Source: Bathynomus jamesi (taxonomy: Eukaryota; Arthropoda; Malacostraca; Isopoda; Cirolanidae). From it: a stretch of 64,000 bases of DNA. Location: positions 301,501 to 365,500 of the forward strand of contig JAJOZX010003307.1 of the NCBI GenBank assembly GCA_023014485.1, read 5' to 3'. Below are positions 40,266-51,593 of this stretch, piece by piece (position 1 is the stretch's first letter; each line of letters opens with the position of its first letter). Below the pieces are notes generated by a model, which was not told the origin of the DNA, made no database searches, and saw nothing but the letters and a program-made list of their open reading frames with translations. The position numbers were made by a program, and so were the translations under genes.

Positions 40266-40348
40266 GCAGGCTGCCGTCACCGGGTCTCGAACCCGGAGTC
40301 GATGGATTCGTAGTCAGCGACGCTAACCACTACACCACCAGGGCGGGG
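40266..40348 (-). repeat. tRNA-like SINE head (second)
   Basis: Minus strand: GGTGGTGTAGTGGTTAGCG (box A) and GGGTTCGAGACCCGG (box B), 75-80 bp overall. The clover-leaf is imperfect, so it is read as SINE, not tRNA. Confidence 0.6.
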
Positions 40349-40531
40349 CGCATTCATATTTATATTAAAGAAATTATAAATATTTTCGCTTTTCTTTTCG
40401 ATCCTTTTTTATATTTTTTTTAAAATTTTGCTGTGACTACGACCATCATAAACAAACTCGGTAAATGAGTTCCAATATACTTATGAAAAATTGAAGCTAT
40501 GAATATTATATCCAGATAGAATAAACAAGGC

Positions 40532-40539
<8 letters not shown>

Positions 40540-40578
<39 letters not shown>

Positions 40579-40620
40579 CGTCTTCAGTTTTTCGACTCTC
40601 TCTCTCTCGCTCTCTCTGTA
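40540..40620. repeat. (GT)n and (CT)n microsatellites
   Basis: GT run 40541-40577, CT run 40595-40617. Confidence 0.95.
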
Positions 40621-40978
40621 TAAATAGAATTTAAATTCAGTTTACCTTCACAAACAATAATAATAATAATAATGATGATGAAAACAATATATGGTGTGGA
40701 CGGAGGTTCAACGTAGGTGGTCTAGCCGATCTGCGGTTTTAGAGTGACCTTGAGTAAAACAGGTGCTGTGTAACGAGTTTATACCGTTAGATTCTTCTGC
40801 CTTTCTTGGAATAAAAAAAGTTGTTTTCAAAGAAAGGGTCGCGGACAAGTTTAGGGATTTAAAATGTATGAATTCAAATTTTTAGTTTTTAAATAATTAT
40901 TCAGTATGATTGTAAGATTTTTCTTTTAAATGTACAAGTTCATCATATCATGAATAAGCCACAGTCATACAACAAGGG

Positions 40979-41275
40979 GCGTGTGTGTTTGAATGTAATC
41001 TATGTTTCTCACTCCACCTTAGACCTACAGTATACACAATAGTCACACGGGGAGCGTATGTTTGAATGTAATATATGTTTTTCATTCCACCTTAGACCTC
41101 AGTATACACAATAGGCACACGGGGAACGTATGTTTAAATGTAATCTATGTTTTTCACTCCACCTTAGACCTACAGTATACACAATAGGCACACGGGGAGC
41201 TCATGTTTGAACGTAATCTGTGTTTTTAACTCCACTTTAGACCTACAGTATAACATGGAATCCGAAACATAGTAC
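40979..41275 (-). repeat. Four-unit 73-bp tandem array of SINE body
   Basis: Units begin near 40983, 41056, 41129 and 41202, each with CTCCACCTTAGACCTACAG and CACACGGGGAGCG-type blocks. The last unit ends in TGGAATCCGAAACA, the same junction as in the SINE at 40110-40225. Confidence 0.85.
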
Positions 41276-41353
41276 GGAATACGTCACTAATTTTTTTATT
41301 TTATTCGTGTTGCAAAAGAGTACATGTACCTTTTTGAACAAATTTAGATGGTA

Positions 41354-41398
<45 letters not shown>

Positions 41399-42105
41399 CG
41401 TTTAAAGTGTGTATTGTTATTTTTTGCTTGTATTTTCTGTCATTTGTTTTTTTCATTCATTTCGGATTAATTGTATTTCTTTTATTGTTAATATTGGGAT
41501 TTGTTTAAATGTGTTTTAATTAATGAAGCTATAAATAATCCTAAATTTATAAAAAGCATAAAAAATTACTAATTAGAAATGAGCGAAGTTATAATAGGGA
41601 TAATTAACGTGGGTACATTAATATTGAAATTCTTCTGTACAAGTAAAAAATTTCACTTTCAGATTGCTTGTTTGCTTCTTTGCTAGGCATCGTGATTGCA
41701 TTTATTTTGATTTCGCAGAAATTTCTCTATAAAAAATATATAAATATATATAAAGTGTGTAATTATTATTTTGCATGCATTTTTCTTTTATTGTTAATTA
41801 AATATACTAGCATGAAAGTACGAAGAAAACAAATTAATAAAGGAATCCTCAATTACATTGATTTCGCTGAAATTTCTTTATAAAAAATAATAGACTTCTC
41901 ATTTAATTCTTTTGGTTGTATATATAAAGTGTACTGTTATTTTCTGTGGTCATTTTGGTGTTTTGTTTATTTCGGATTAATTGTCAAGTGAATTTCTTTT
42001 AAATATTGGGATTCGTTTTGCGTCTAAATAAGTGGTGTATTGAAATAATTCTTTTGCTGAGCAATTAAGGAGAACGTTTTCCTGTCTCATGCCTTTAATA
42101 AATAA
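41276..42105. other. AT-rich non-coding stretch
   Basis: Includes (TA)n at 41359-41397 and a diverged duplication (41400-41500 resembles 41925-42020, sharing TTTCGGATTAATTG). No gene seen. Confidence 0.6.
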
Positions 42106-42339
42106 CACTGGTATGCATCAATTTTGCTGTCAAGGGTTTTGTAAGTGATTATTATAGAGTTCTTCCTGCTGATTTCGAATCTGCAATTCGTTTTTCTCAA
42201 TCAGCTCAGGTTATCCGGCTATGGCCTCATAAGTAAAATAGAATTTTTCGTGATTTTGTCAAAGCGGAATTGGAACAGTAACATCTATCATCACTTGTTT
42301 CACTTGTATAATATCTTTTTTTACTTTTCAGGCATATAG

Positions 42340-44673
42340 ATAAAATATTTCATAATGAATGTAAAAATGATCCCAATAGATTCTGCTACATATGTGGGAC
42401 GGTTACCATGCCAAATAACCAGTCCCAAATCACTAAATTTGTGAAGACAATGTATAGAGCATACTTTGGAATTAAGCTAGGGGACCAGGACAAAAATTTC
42501 GCCCCTCATATGTGCTGCAAGACGTGCATTGAAAATTTGAGAAGATGGAGGAAAGGCAGAGCGAAATCTTTGCCTTTTGGATTCCCATGATTTGGAGAGA
42601 AGGAAAGGATCACGTGACAGATTGCTATTTCTGCATGACAAACCTCCAAGGTGGGCTTATAAATTTATTTTTCTTAAATATTTTGAAATCCTCGTATGAA
42701 ACTTGACATAATATTCACCATAATGTAATATTCACCATATATAGCATAATATTCACCATAATGGTAATCATACATTTACATATACATATTGTTATATAAA
42801 ATACATTTACACATACATATTGTTATACAAGTTACATTTACATATACATATTGTTATATAAAATACATTTACACATACATATTGTTATACAAGTTACATT
42901 TACATATACAATGATTGTATATTTTCTTTCTTTTTCATTCATATTGTCCCCGAAGGGACAATATGAATGAAAAAGAAAGAAAATATACAGACTCCATCGA
43001 CCTATTTCATATCTTACAGACCGCAGCCTTCCCTCACGAGCCGCCACTGTCTGAATGCTTCTTCTATTTCATATGCAAGTTTTATATCCATGTTTCTGTG
43101 TTTCTATTTTCAGGAGTTAACAAGAAGAATAAACACATTGTTGTATACCCTGACATTCCTTCTGCTATGAGACCTGTACCCCATGGTCCTAGAATTCCAA
43201 TACCCAACCCACCTCAAACCCTGGACTTCGATGATTCTGATGATGAATCAATGACCAATGCCAATGACCAGTCCCAGTCGTATATACCTCAAAATACCGC
43301 TTCAAATGAGCCGAGGCCTCTCAACCAGGCCAAACTTAATGATCTTACCAGGGATTTAGGACTTTCCAAATTAGCTGCCGAGATCTTGGGCTCACGACTT
43401 CGAGAGGACAACTTGCTGGCTCCGGGAACAACATTCTCCTGGTATAGGAAACGAGAGGAAGAATTCCGCAAGTTTTTTGCAGTGCACGAAAATACCTCTT
43501 CCTTAGTGTACTGCTGCAATGTTGAGGGGCTAATCGAATCCTTGGGCCTGCCATATAACGCATCAGAATGGAGGCTATTTATAGACTCGTCTAAACGAAG
43601 TTTGAAAGCAGTACTTCTCAACATTGGGAATAGGGTTGCATCAGTCCCTGTCGCACATTCCGTACAACTTACTGAGAGCTACGATAACATGAAAATGTTA
43701 CTGGATGCTCTCGTATACGACCAACATAACTGGAGGATCTGTGGAGATTTGAAGGTAATACTAATATCATAAGTAAACTATTGCTATTGACTATGTTGTT
43801 TTTCCAAAGGTTATTTGAGAGCGTATAAGAACACTTAACTTCCCCACAGAAGTGATACAGTCCAATGCATAGATTTTTTATCTGATAGAACAAATTCTCT
43901 AAATTCTTTAAATATTTTCTTTTTTTTTCAGATTGTGGCATTTGTATTGGGAATGCAAGGGGGATACACGAAATACCCATGTTTCCTCTGCAAATGGGAT
44001 AGCCGAGCGGATGAGGAGCACTATGCACAGCGTGAATGGGCATCCAGAGAGAATTTTGAACCTGGGTCGCATAATGTCGTTTCAGTGCCCCTTGTACCAC
44101 CAACAAAAATTTTGCTCCCACCACTTCATATTAAGCTGGGCTTGATGAAAAATTTCATCAAATCAATGAATAAGGAGGGTTCAGCATTCCGATATCTCGA
44201 GAGTAAATTTCCTCATACATCTGATGCTAAACTAAATGCTGGGGTTTTTGATGGTCCTCAAATTCGAACTTTGATCAAGGATACTCAGTTCGAAAACGCA
44301 ATGACTCCAACTGAGAAGAATGCCTGGCAGGCATTCAAATCAGTTGTCACTGATTTTCTTGGCAAGCGTAGAAGTCCAGAATACGAGTCCGTTGTCGAAA
44401 ACTTGATGGAAGCTTTCAAAGCTCATGGGTCGCGCATGTCCATAAAAATGCACTTTTTGTGGTCCCACTTGGACTATTTTCCTGAAAATTGCGGGATTAT
44501 ATAGTGAGGAACAGGGTGAACGATTTCACCAAGATATCAAAATAATGGAAGAGAGGTACCAGGGAAACTGGGATATCAATATGCTGGCGGACTATTGCTG
44601 GTGTTTGAAGCGAGACGTGCCCGAAGAAAAACACAGACGCAAAGCCAAAAAAACTTCATTCCTTCCTCAATAA
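42340..44673 (+). CDS. Uncharacterised protein of CACTG-ended transposon, copy 2 (putative transposase)
   Basis: Exons: about 42340-42651, 43114-43754, 43932-44673; introns 42652-43113 (GTGGGC...TTTCAG) and 43755-43931 (GTAATA...TTTCAG). Exon 1: RFCYICGTVTM, HMCCKTCIENLRRWRKG and CYFCMTN zinc ligands, with one frameshift at the PFGFP/MIWREG point (about 42588). Exon 2: NDLTRDLGLSKLAAEIL, WYRKREEEFRKFF, EWRLFIDSSKRSLKAVLL, CGDLK. Exon 3: YTKYPCFLCKWDSRA, LLPPLHIKLGLMKNFIK, GPQIRTLIK, then after a frameshift near 44497 SEEQGERFHQDIK, ADYCWCLKRD and a basic end. Homology to copy 1 runs the whole length, so domain order is conserved. Family function unknown; a DDE-type transposase is my inference. 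Confidence 0.78.
42772..42909. repeat. 62-bp tandem repeat in transposon intron
   Basis: ACATTTACATATACATATTG... units start at 42772, 42834 and 42896 (about 2.2 copies, nearly identical). Confidence 0.88.
42917..42988. repeat. Perfect 34-bp hairpin with CGAA loop
   Basis: Arms 42917-42950 and 42955-42988 are exact reverse complements, separated by CGAA. It lies inside the first intron of the copy 2 gene. Confidence 0.95.
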
Positions 44674-44956
44674 ACTTTTTTCCATATTCATTGTATGAAT
44701 AAAAGTATTTATTCACACAATGTTTTCATTTTTCACGAGTGTTCTTATAATATTACTCGTATCTACAGTGTTTAAGCTAAAAAAATCAATAAATTTGGGG
44801 ATAAAATTGGACTTATAATAAATGGCCAATAGAGAAAAAAACCTGACCTGATTGAGGAAAACCAATGTCATTTTCGAATTCAGCATGGTCGAATTATATA
44901 ATATGAGTTGAAAAAACCCTCACAGCAGACAAAAAAATTTCATATGCATACCAGTG

Positions 44957-45714
44957 TAATTAAATTAAATGGTGCTGTCTGATAATTCTGCATATATAAC
45001 TAATTAAATAGTGGCCTCTGGAAACTCATCTATAAATAAAGAAATAGTGCTTTCTGGCAACTCATCTATGTATAACTAAATAATTAAAATAAAAAACAAA
45101 AATTGGCAACGCATCTAAATAAAAATTAAAATAAATGGTGCAATCTGGCAACTCATCTATATATATAAATAAGTAGATAAATAGTGCTCTCTGGTAACCC
45201 TCCTTATATAAATAAATAAATGAATGGTAACCCCTCCAGAAATAAAAAGTGGTATCTGGCAACTTCAAACCCTCTATAAAACAGATGCTCGTCCTTTGGA
45301 CTGTCATAATGGGTCTGGCTGGGGCCAGGCGAACATATGGTCTCTTCTCTCTCCGTCTTAGGTTAAGGCTTAGGTTAGGGTTTCCCTTTGAGGGGTGAGG
45401 ACATCCCACCTTCTCCTCCAAAGACCCTCCTCCTTCTCCTTTCTTTCTCTCTCTTAGGTTAAGGTTACCCCTTTGGGGTGGAGGTCATCCTCCCTTCTCC
45501 CCCCCACAGCTCCCTTCTCCCCCCACAAGCTCCCTTCTCCCTTCTTTGCAACTTGGGGGATAACCCCTCCCACCCTTGGTGCACAATCTCCCTCCCCCTT
45601 CATGCAGTACCCCCTCCCTTTGCAACATTATCAACATTTGCAAAATTGCATTGCACGCTACCCTTTTGAGCCCATACTACTGAGCTCCAATATTAGATAT
45701 GGAGACGATCACTA
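44957..45714. repeat. Diverged short repeats and C/T-rich tract
   Basis: 44960-45270 holds about six diverged units of 45-60 bp with TGGTGCTCTCTGGCAACTCATC-like sequence (cores such as CTGGCAACTCATCTAT). 45400-45620 is CT-rich with CTCCCTTCTCCCC repeats. No gene. Confidence 0.65.
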
Positions 45715-46235
45715 GACACGGGAGAAATACCAGGCATCCTGAACAGCGCGAGCATAGTCCCAATATATAAAAGAGGAGATCGATCCGAGGCCAAAAACTA
45801 TAGGCCAGTGTCGCTTACATCTCATTTCGCTGAAATATTTGAAAGAATAGTTAGACAGAAAATCTATGACTTTTTGGAAACAGAAAAAATTAAATGATAA
45901 CCAACATGGATTTCGGTCAGGCAGATCATGCCTATCACAACTAATGGAACACTACAACAATATTATTGATGCACTTGAAAGTAATGAAAACTATGATGTA
46001 ATATACACAGACTTTGCCAAAGCGTTCGACAAGTGTGACCATGGAATCATAATACATAAACTGAAATATACAGTATAGGAATAACAGGAAAAGTAGGGAA
46101 ATGGATGTATAATTTCCTTAGTGAGCGGCGGCAAGTCGTTACAGTACAAGGGATATCTTCATCAGAATCAGAGGTTCTGAGCTCAGTACCACAAGGAACA
46201 GTATTAGCTCCACTACTCTTCATAATCATACTAAC
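45715..46235 (+). pseudogene. LINE reverse transcriptase, first part
   Basis: Minus-free plus-strand frames: SASIVPIYKRGDRSEAKNYR (RT motif 1), SLTSHFAEIFERIVRQ, NQHGFRSGRSCLSQL, then YTDFAKAFDKCDH (motif A, catalytic Asp present), and VVTVQGISSSESEVLSSVPQG (motif B, PQGTVLAPLLF). Two frameshifts (near 45890 and 46075). Known: the RT of I/Jockey/CR1-type non-LTR elements. Cut by solo LTR copy B right after LLFIIILT. Confidence 0.85.
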
Positions 46236-46845
46236 TGTTATTTTATTTATTTTGATTGGGTTCAGAATCCCAGCTGAGCCTTTAACGGCCAAGCTCTGAG
46301 GGGCTACTTTAACTTATAGCCTAAGTTAAGCTCGACTAAAACAAACTTACGGACTTGGAGGTCCTATTAGGTCCTACCTCAGAGTTGCTGACTCGATGTG
46401 GGCCTACTTTAGGCCTCAGTAGCATAAAATTAAGAAAAAACAAAACAAAAGGGGCACTATTTATGGTCTTCTTTCTAAACCTTGCAACAACAACACAACC
46501 TGCACTGTTGCACGATGCAACAATCTTGTATCTAAACAACCAAACTGAATTGCAAGAGAGCTCTCTATAAGACCATGTCATGTAAGTGCCGCATTCAACA
46601 AACGAGTGGAAAAGGACGCGCCAGTGCCCCCAAAAAATGATGCCACAAGAGTGCCCAAACAATAATGCCACAAGAGCTCAAAAATGCTAGTTCTAAATTA
46701 AGTGAATTTTTCACTAACCTTAAAATTATGAGATGGATATATACACACCTTAACTTATCATATACAAGCAATGCTGCATCAGTCAGCTTAGTCATCATAT
46801 CGCCTTGGGACAACAATGGCTCTTCCTCATCTAGATTTTCTAACA
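46236..46845 (-). repeat. Solo LTR, copy B (BEL-3 family), inserted in LINE RT
   Basis: Same repeat as 3619-4218 and 56206-56814. The RT frame is continuous across it (LLFIIILT before; TDIDEDVTRDST after). CTAAC is found at both sides (46231-46235 and 46848-46852), with two extra bases at the right. Confidence 0.8.
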
Positions 46846-47412
46846 CTCTAACTGACATAGATGAGGACGTTACCAGAGACAGCACAGTAACATTCTTTGC
46901 CAATGACACAAATATCAGTAGAAAAATAAGAAACCCAGAGGATATAGGATCTCTATAAACAGACATGGACAGAATCTACAAGTGGACGGAAGACAACAGT
47001 ATGGTTTAACACTGAGAAATTTCAACTGTTAAGGTTCGGAAAAAGGGAGGACCTAAAATCCATGGAATTCTATACCCGACATGGACAGGAAATTCAGGGA
47101 AATTCTAAAGCAAAAGATTTAGGGGTTGTAATGACTGCTGATGCGAAATTTGAAACACAAAATAAGATAGCAGTAAACACAGCAAAGAGAATAACTGGGC
47201 GGATACTAAGAACCTTTAAACGAAGGGATAGGAATATAATGATTCCTCTACTGAAAACACTGTTCATACCCAAATTGGAATACTGCTCGGTCATAACATG
47301 CCCATATAAAAAAGAAGATATTAGACAGCTAGAAGGGATTCAGAGAAACTTCACAGCCAAGATGAATGGGTGCAAAGAACTAAATAATCGCAAGGAACAT
47401 TTGAAAGGTTGA
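46846..47412 (+). pseudogene. LINE reverse transcriptase, second part
   Basis: Continues TDIDEDVTRDSTVTFFANDTNIS: motif C reads F-A-N-D where F/Y-A-D-D is needed, so one catalytic Asp is lost. Then SKAKDLGVVMTADAKFETQN (thumb), and KRRDRNIMIPLLKTLFIPKLEYC typical of LINE C-termini. A frameshift lies near 46960-47010. Ends at about 47412. Confidence 0.85.
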
Positions 47413-48254
47413 AAGGTATATATTCACACCACCAATCCTGATAAAATTAATTCATATAATATATCTCAAATTCACCGTAATGAAGGTCTACATTATGGAC
47501 CAAACAATGGGTCGGTTATCTTAAAAATCTTGTCTTGTATTAACTCATTAAAATGTTTGTCACATATTACTCTCCGTTTTATGTTCCAGCCAAATTTTAG
47601 GTCCACTCTTCCACAATTAGGCGCCCAAATATTAAAAAGATTTTAATTTTCAGGGAATTTTTTTTTTGTCCTGTTTGTTGAAGTTTCTACATTGTTACAA
47701 AGTACTATGGCACGCTTCATAGCCATTTTGCACTTATTTACAACTACAATAAACAATCTTTAATTAACCTTAAATGCTTTGAATATGATTCCACTTGGTT
47801 TTAATTTGCAGTTGAGTCATTACGTCATCAACCATGGCCTATTTTAAGAAATTTTCAATAGTGCACACGTTGTAAGTGAGGGAGACGAATGGTTGCAGGC
47901 CGGGGCCCGTGGCCCGCCGAGGGCCCAGGAAATTTTTCACAAAAAGGTGCGCTTAGTTGCAATCTGAGGCTACTCAATAACAGAATTCTTAATTATTTTG
48001 GGGGTCCCAAGTATGGTAGGACCCTCTACTTGAATTATTAGTGGGGTCTTGACCCCCGGACCCCCACCCTCCAGGATCTACAGCCATGCTAGGAACTAAT
48101 GATATTGGAAGATATTACCACACCAAAATATTTAAAAAACAACTTAAAAAATCAAGCACTTTATTTGTTAGAAAAATATGACTTCAAAATAATTAATAAC
48201 ACTCTCACAACTGTAGCGAACATTGTTACTTTACGTCCAGTCACTATTAACAAC
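47413..48254. other. Non-coding stretch with possible hAT-terminus remnant
   Basis: AT-rich to 47870. Then CAGGCCGGGGCCCGTGGCCCG at 47896, a G/C-rich segment like degenerate hAT ends, and CCCCCGGACCCCC near 48050. No coding sequence supported. Confidence 0.4.
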
Positions 48255-48624
48255 TTAAAAATTTCCTGTGAAAGTCAGGTTCCTTTTCCTTTGCGATTTT
48301 TTTTTTTTTTCTGATGCTTCACTAAAAGTGTTCACAAACCATTCTTGCTCCTTAGACTTGGTTGGGTGAACTGAACGATGAAGAGATTGTTTCATCCAAT
48401 ATGACGCAGCAGGTCGTGGGTCAAACTCAGTAAGGACAGGCATATTTATGTTGACATACAGGTTGTAAGAGATAGTTTCGTTTGACAAGCTGGAGCGGTC
48501 AGATGTCTTAAGCTGACTGTATAAGCTTATGATTCTCTCAACATCGGCAGAATGAGGCGTGCACACTACAATTCTGGCAAACACAATGGCCAAGGTTTCA
48601 TAGTCATCTAGATTTTTTTACAAG
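48255..48624 (-). pseudogene. hAT transposase C-terminal domain (left side of BEL-2 insertion)
   Basis: Minus strand frame ARIVVCTPHSADVERIISLYSQLK is the hAT dimerisation signature, followed by FDPRPAASYWMKQ and a Lys-rich end. The upstream part of the same protein continues on the other side of BEL-2 at 56205-56101. A frame change lies in the T7 run at 48612-48618. Confidence 0.75.
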
Positions 48625-48629
48625 ATATT

Positions 48630-49306
48630 ATGGAAAACTGATGAGTGGGTAGTTGGGAGGTAACGAAAATGGTTCACTGAGTAGGTAGGTAGTTAATCTA
48701 ACAATTATTAAATTCCTTTTATGTCAATAACTGGGTGGATGAAACCAATTGGTTGCTCACCAGAGTTATTCTCCACACTAGTATTTATATACTGTGTGAG
48801 AAGAGCGTGCTCGGTAATGGAGATACATTACCGCTCAACCAACCGAGGAAAAAACCAAGACAACGCTGGTGGAAAAAGCCCCGCGAAGAGGAGAACAAAG
48901 GAGAACGAAAACGAACAACGGGGCGAGAGGACGCACCAGCAAGTGCGCTCTCGACAATTACACAACCGGAGAAGGGAGACACTCCAATAACTAACAGTAA
49001 GTGACTAATTGAGTTTTTAACCCATCAATTTAATCACATTAAATTAAGCTGGGTCAGACAAGTTAGGCCTACATTGTGGCCTAAGACCCAGCATCAACTC
49101 ATAGCTTAACAAAGGTGAAGGTAGATTGCCCTAACCTAACTTGGTGAGGAATCCTACTGTGGACCTCAATTTATCTGCCCGCTCTGGACCATTTCCGGAA
49201 TCTCTAGGCTGACCCCTCTAGGCTAGACTTGATCTACTCTATAGTTAGACTGGAGATATAAGGGGTGGGTTAATTGTGGACCGATTCATACAGAGCATTT
49301 TTCGCA
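48630..49306 (+). repeat. BEL-2 5' LTR
   Basis: ATGGAAAACTGATG...AGCATTTTTCGCA, with TATATA near 48786 as a promoter candidate. Small frames inside are not genes. Confidence 0.95.
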
Positions 49307-49307
49307 G

Positions 49308-49325
49308 TGGTGGTCCGTGTGTGGG
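49308..49325 (+). promoter_or_regulatory. BEL-2 primer-binding site
   Basis: TGGTGGTCCGTGTGTGGG one base after the LTR, same as in BEL-1. Confidence 0.65.
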
Positions 49326-49633
49326 GAATTTACAAACCCTAACCTTACTTAACAAAAAATTGCAGAATTAGGCTAAATGGTCTAGCCTAAGCCTAAGCCT
49401 AAGTCTAACCTAATCAAGCCTAATTAGGTCTACAACCTAGGGCCTAACTAGGAAACATTTACATTTAAGGAGTCTCATTCTCATAAGCTTAGACCTGAGT
49501 GACACATAAGTACTTGGTGGGGATTAAACCAAATTTAAACTTGACTGTTTTGTCTGTGCTCTCTCTTCTCTGGTAATTTCTTCTTGTCCTCTATTTCATT
49601 ACGATCCCCAGTTAAACAATTTTGACTTAGACA

Positions 49634-51593
49634 TGGACAGTGCGGAATTGAAAAAGTTAAAAAAGAAAAGGGGGCAAAGTTGGGAGCTGTTACAAAGGCT
49701 GTGAACACTTTTAACAATATTACACAACCAGGTAAGGAAGATTTAGAGTGTGTAATTCTTAAATTGGAAACTAAAAAGAGGAAATAATAGCCATTAATGA
49801 GAGTATTTCAGAGTTAGTTGAATCCGAAATGGCTGAAGAACAATTGATAGACCTTTACGCTGATGATGATGATCAGGTAATCTCAATTGAACAGCAAATA
49901 AGGAGACTACGGTCTCGTTTGACTGACTTAACACCAAAAAACCTAATTCTAATTTTAATCAAAGTAGAGCTAACCTTCAACAAAATTTAAGTGGCATGCT
50001 AAATCCTGAGTCACAAGAATTGAGGGCTCAGTTACCCATTTTGCTAGTACCAACATTTGAAGGGGACACGGTACAATTCCCATCTTTCATTGACAAATTT
50101 GAGAATTTAATAGGTAATAAACCTTATATTTCAACTGTTGAAAAGTTTAGTTACTTAACTAGTTCCCTTAAAGGCCCAGCCTATAACCTGATAGCCTATT
50201 TACCAGCCGTAGGGAATTTATGAAGTAGCTATTGATCTTTTAAAACGTAATTACATTAATAAAGATGAGATTGTATATGAATTATCTCAACAAATTTTTG
50301 AATTTGCACCCATAAAAGATAACCATAGTGATATGGAAATTTTTTATACAAAATTAGAAGCTATTATAGGACAACTGGTTAGCAATGAGATAGATATTAA
50401 AGCTTCATCTTGGATTATACAAGGCATAGTACTTAGGTGCCTTCCTTCGAGGGTTAAAGATATTTTAATTCTAAAGACGGGAGAAAATTATCCTAATCTG
50501 GAAGATATAAGAAAACACTTCCCCAATATCCTAACTAATTACAAATTGAGAGATTTTCCAACACATAAGACCCAGACTATGGATAAACCAAAGACTGTTC
50601 CCAGAGACCAACTAGCTACAGCCAAACAGACAAAACTTGATACTGTAGAATCAAATGTGACCAACTATAATACACGAACACCTACATTACAGAACTTTAA
50701 TGTAACTGCTGCCTCAACTTACACACACACATTGCAAATTTTGTGTAAGTAATGAACACAGTAGTACTGGGTGTGACAAATATTCAGACTTTAACCAAAG
50801 AGCTAAAAGATGTGAACAGTTGAACCTGTGTAAAAAGTGTACTGGCCAGGGACATTATAAGAAAGACTGTAAATCTAGGTTAAGATTCAAGTGTAAGTTT
50901 TGTAAAAGTTTACGACATGTCTCATCAATGTGTGATTCACCAAAGTGTCCAAACAATAGTACTCAAACTCAAAAGATACCTCCCCCAAACAAAGGTAATC
51001 AAGAAAATGCCACTTTCATGGGACATTCTGTTTGTTCAAACAATGTAACAAGAAACACTGGGATTCTTTTACCAACTATTACTTTGGACTTAGTGAATAG
51101 TGAGGGTAGCACCACTCCAGTCAGATGTCTTATAGACTGTTGTTCTCAACAAACATTTGTTTCACAAAATGTAGTTAATAAATTGGGTTTGACACCAAGC
51201 CCGAATGAACAAAACCTCAATATTGCATCCTTTGTTAAGGATAACTCGGACAAAAATAGTTATAAGACAATTGACCTGGAACTACATTTAGAAAGTAAAT
51301 TCAAGAAAATTGAAGCAGTTATTATTTCTAAAGTAGGACAAAACAAACTGGTTATACCCAAACTAGAACAAACCATAAATCATTTGGGAAAACACTACAA
51401 AATAGCTGATAGACATATCACTAACAACACAGTAGCTAACATTGAAATGCTAATAGGGGCAGATTATATTAATCTTATTCATAAGGGCATAGTAGAGATA
51501 GGTAATGGTATAGCTATTCAGACTCCATCAGGGATAGCCCCTTTGGGTGACTTATCAAAATACAACCTAGACCTAAACCAAAACAGTTCATGA
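49634..51593 (+). pseudogene. gag: BEL-2 Gag-protease, frameshifted
   Basis: Corresponds residue by residue to the intact BEL-1 product, but single-base losses or gains break it near 49672 (5 G versus 6 G in BEL-1), 49782, 49940, 50218 and 50730. The intact stretch 50820-51593 holds the knuckles CKKCTGQGHYKKDC and CKFCKSLRHVSSMC and the protease motif LIDCCSQQTF. Ends with the same in-frame TGA as BEL-1. With such similar LTRs, breaks in homopolymers may be consensus errors. Confidence 0.88.

Larger units (their letters stand above)
42106..44956 (+). mobile_element. CACTG-ended transposon, copy 2 (three-exon gene)
   Basis: Starts CACTGGTATGCATCAATTTT and ends (inverted) CACTGGTATGCATATGAAATT; TAA stands on each side. 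Subterminal CTGATTTCGAATCTG at the left and CTGAATTCGAAAATGAC (minus) at the right match the other family members. Encodes a homologue of the gene at 21720-23527. 2851 bp. Confidence 0.88.

Noticed and set aside
40979..41275. CRISPR-like array
   Set aside because: Four head-to-tail 73-bp units without unique spacers; the context is clearly eukaryotic.
45473..45715. Proline-rich frames
   Set aside because: Translation of a CT-rich tract without codon structure.
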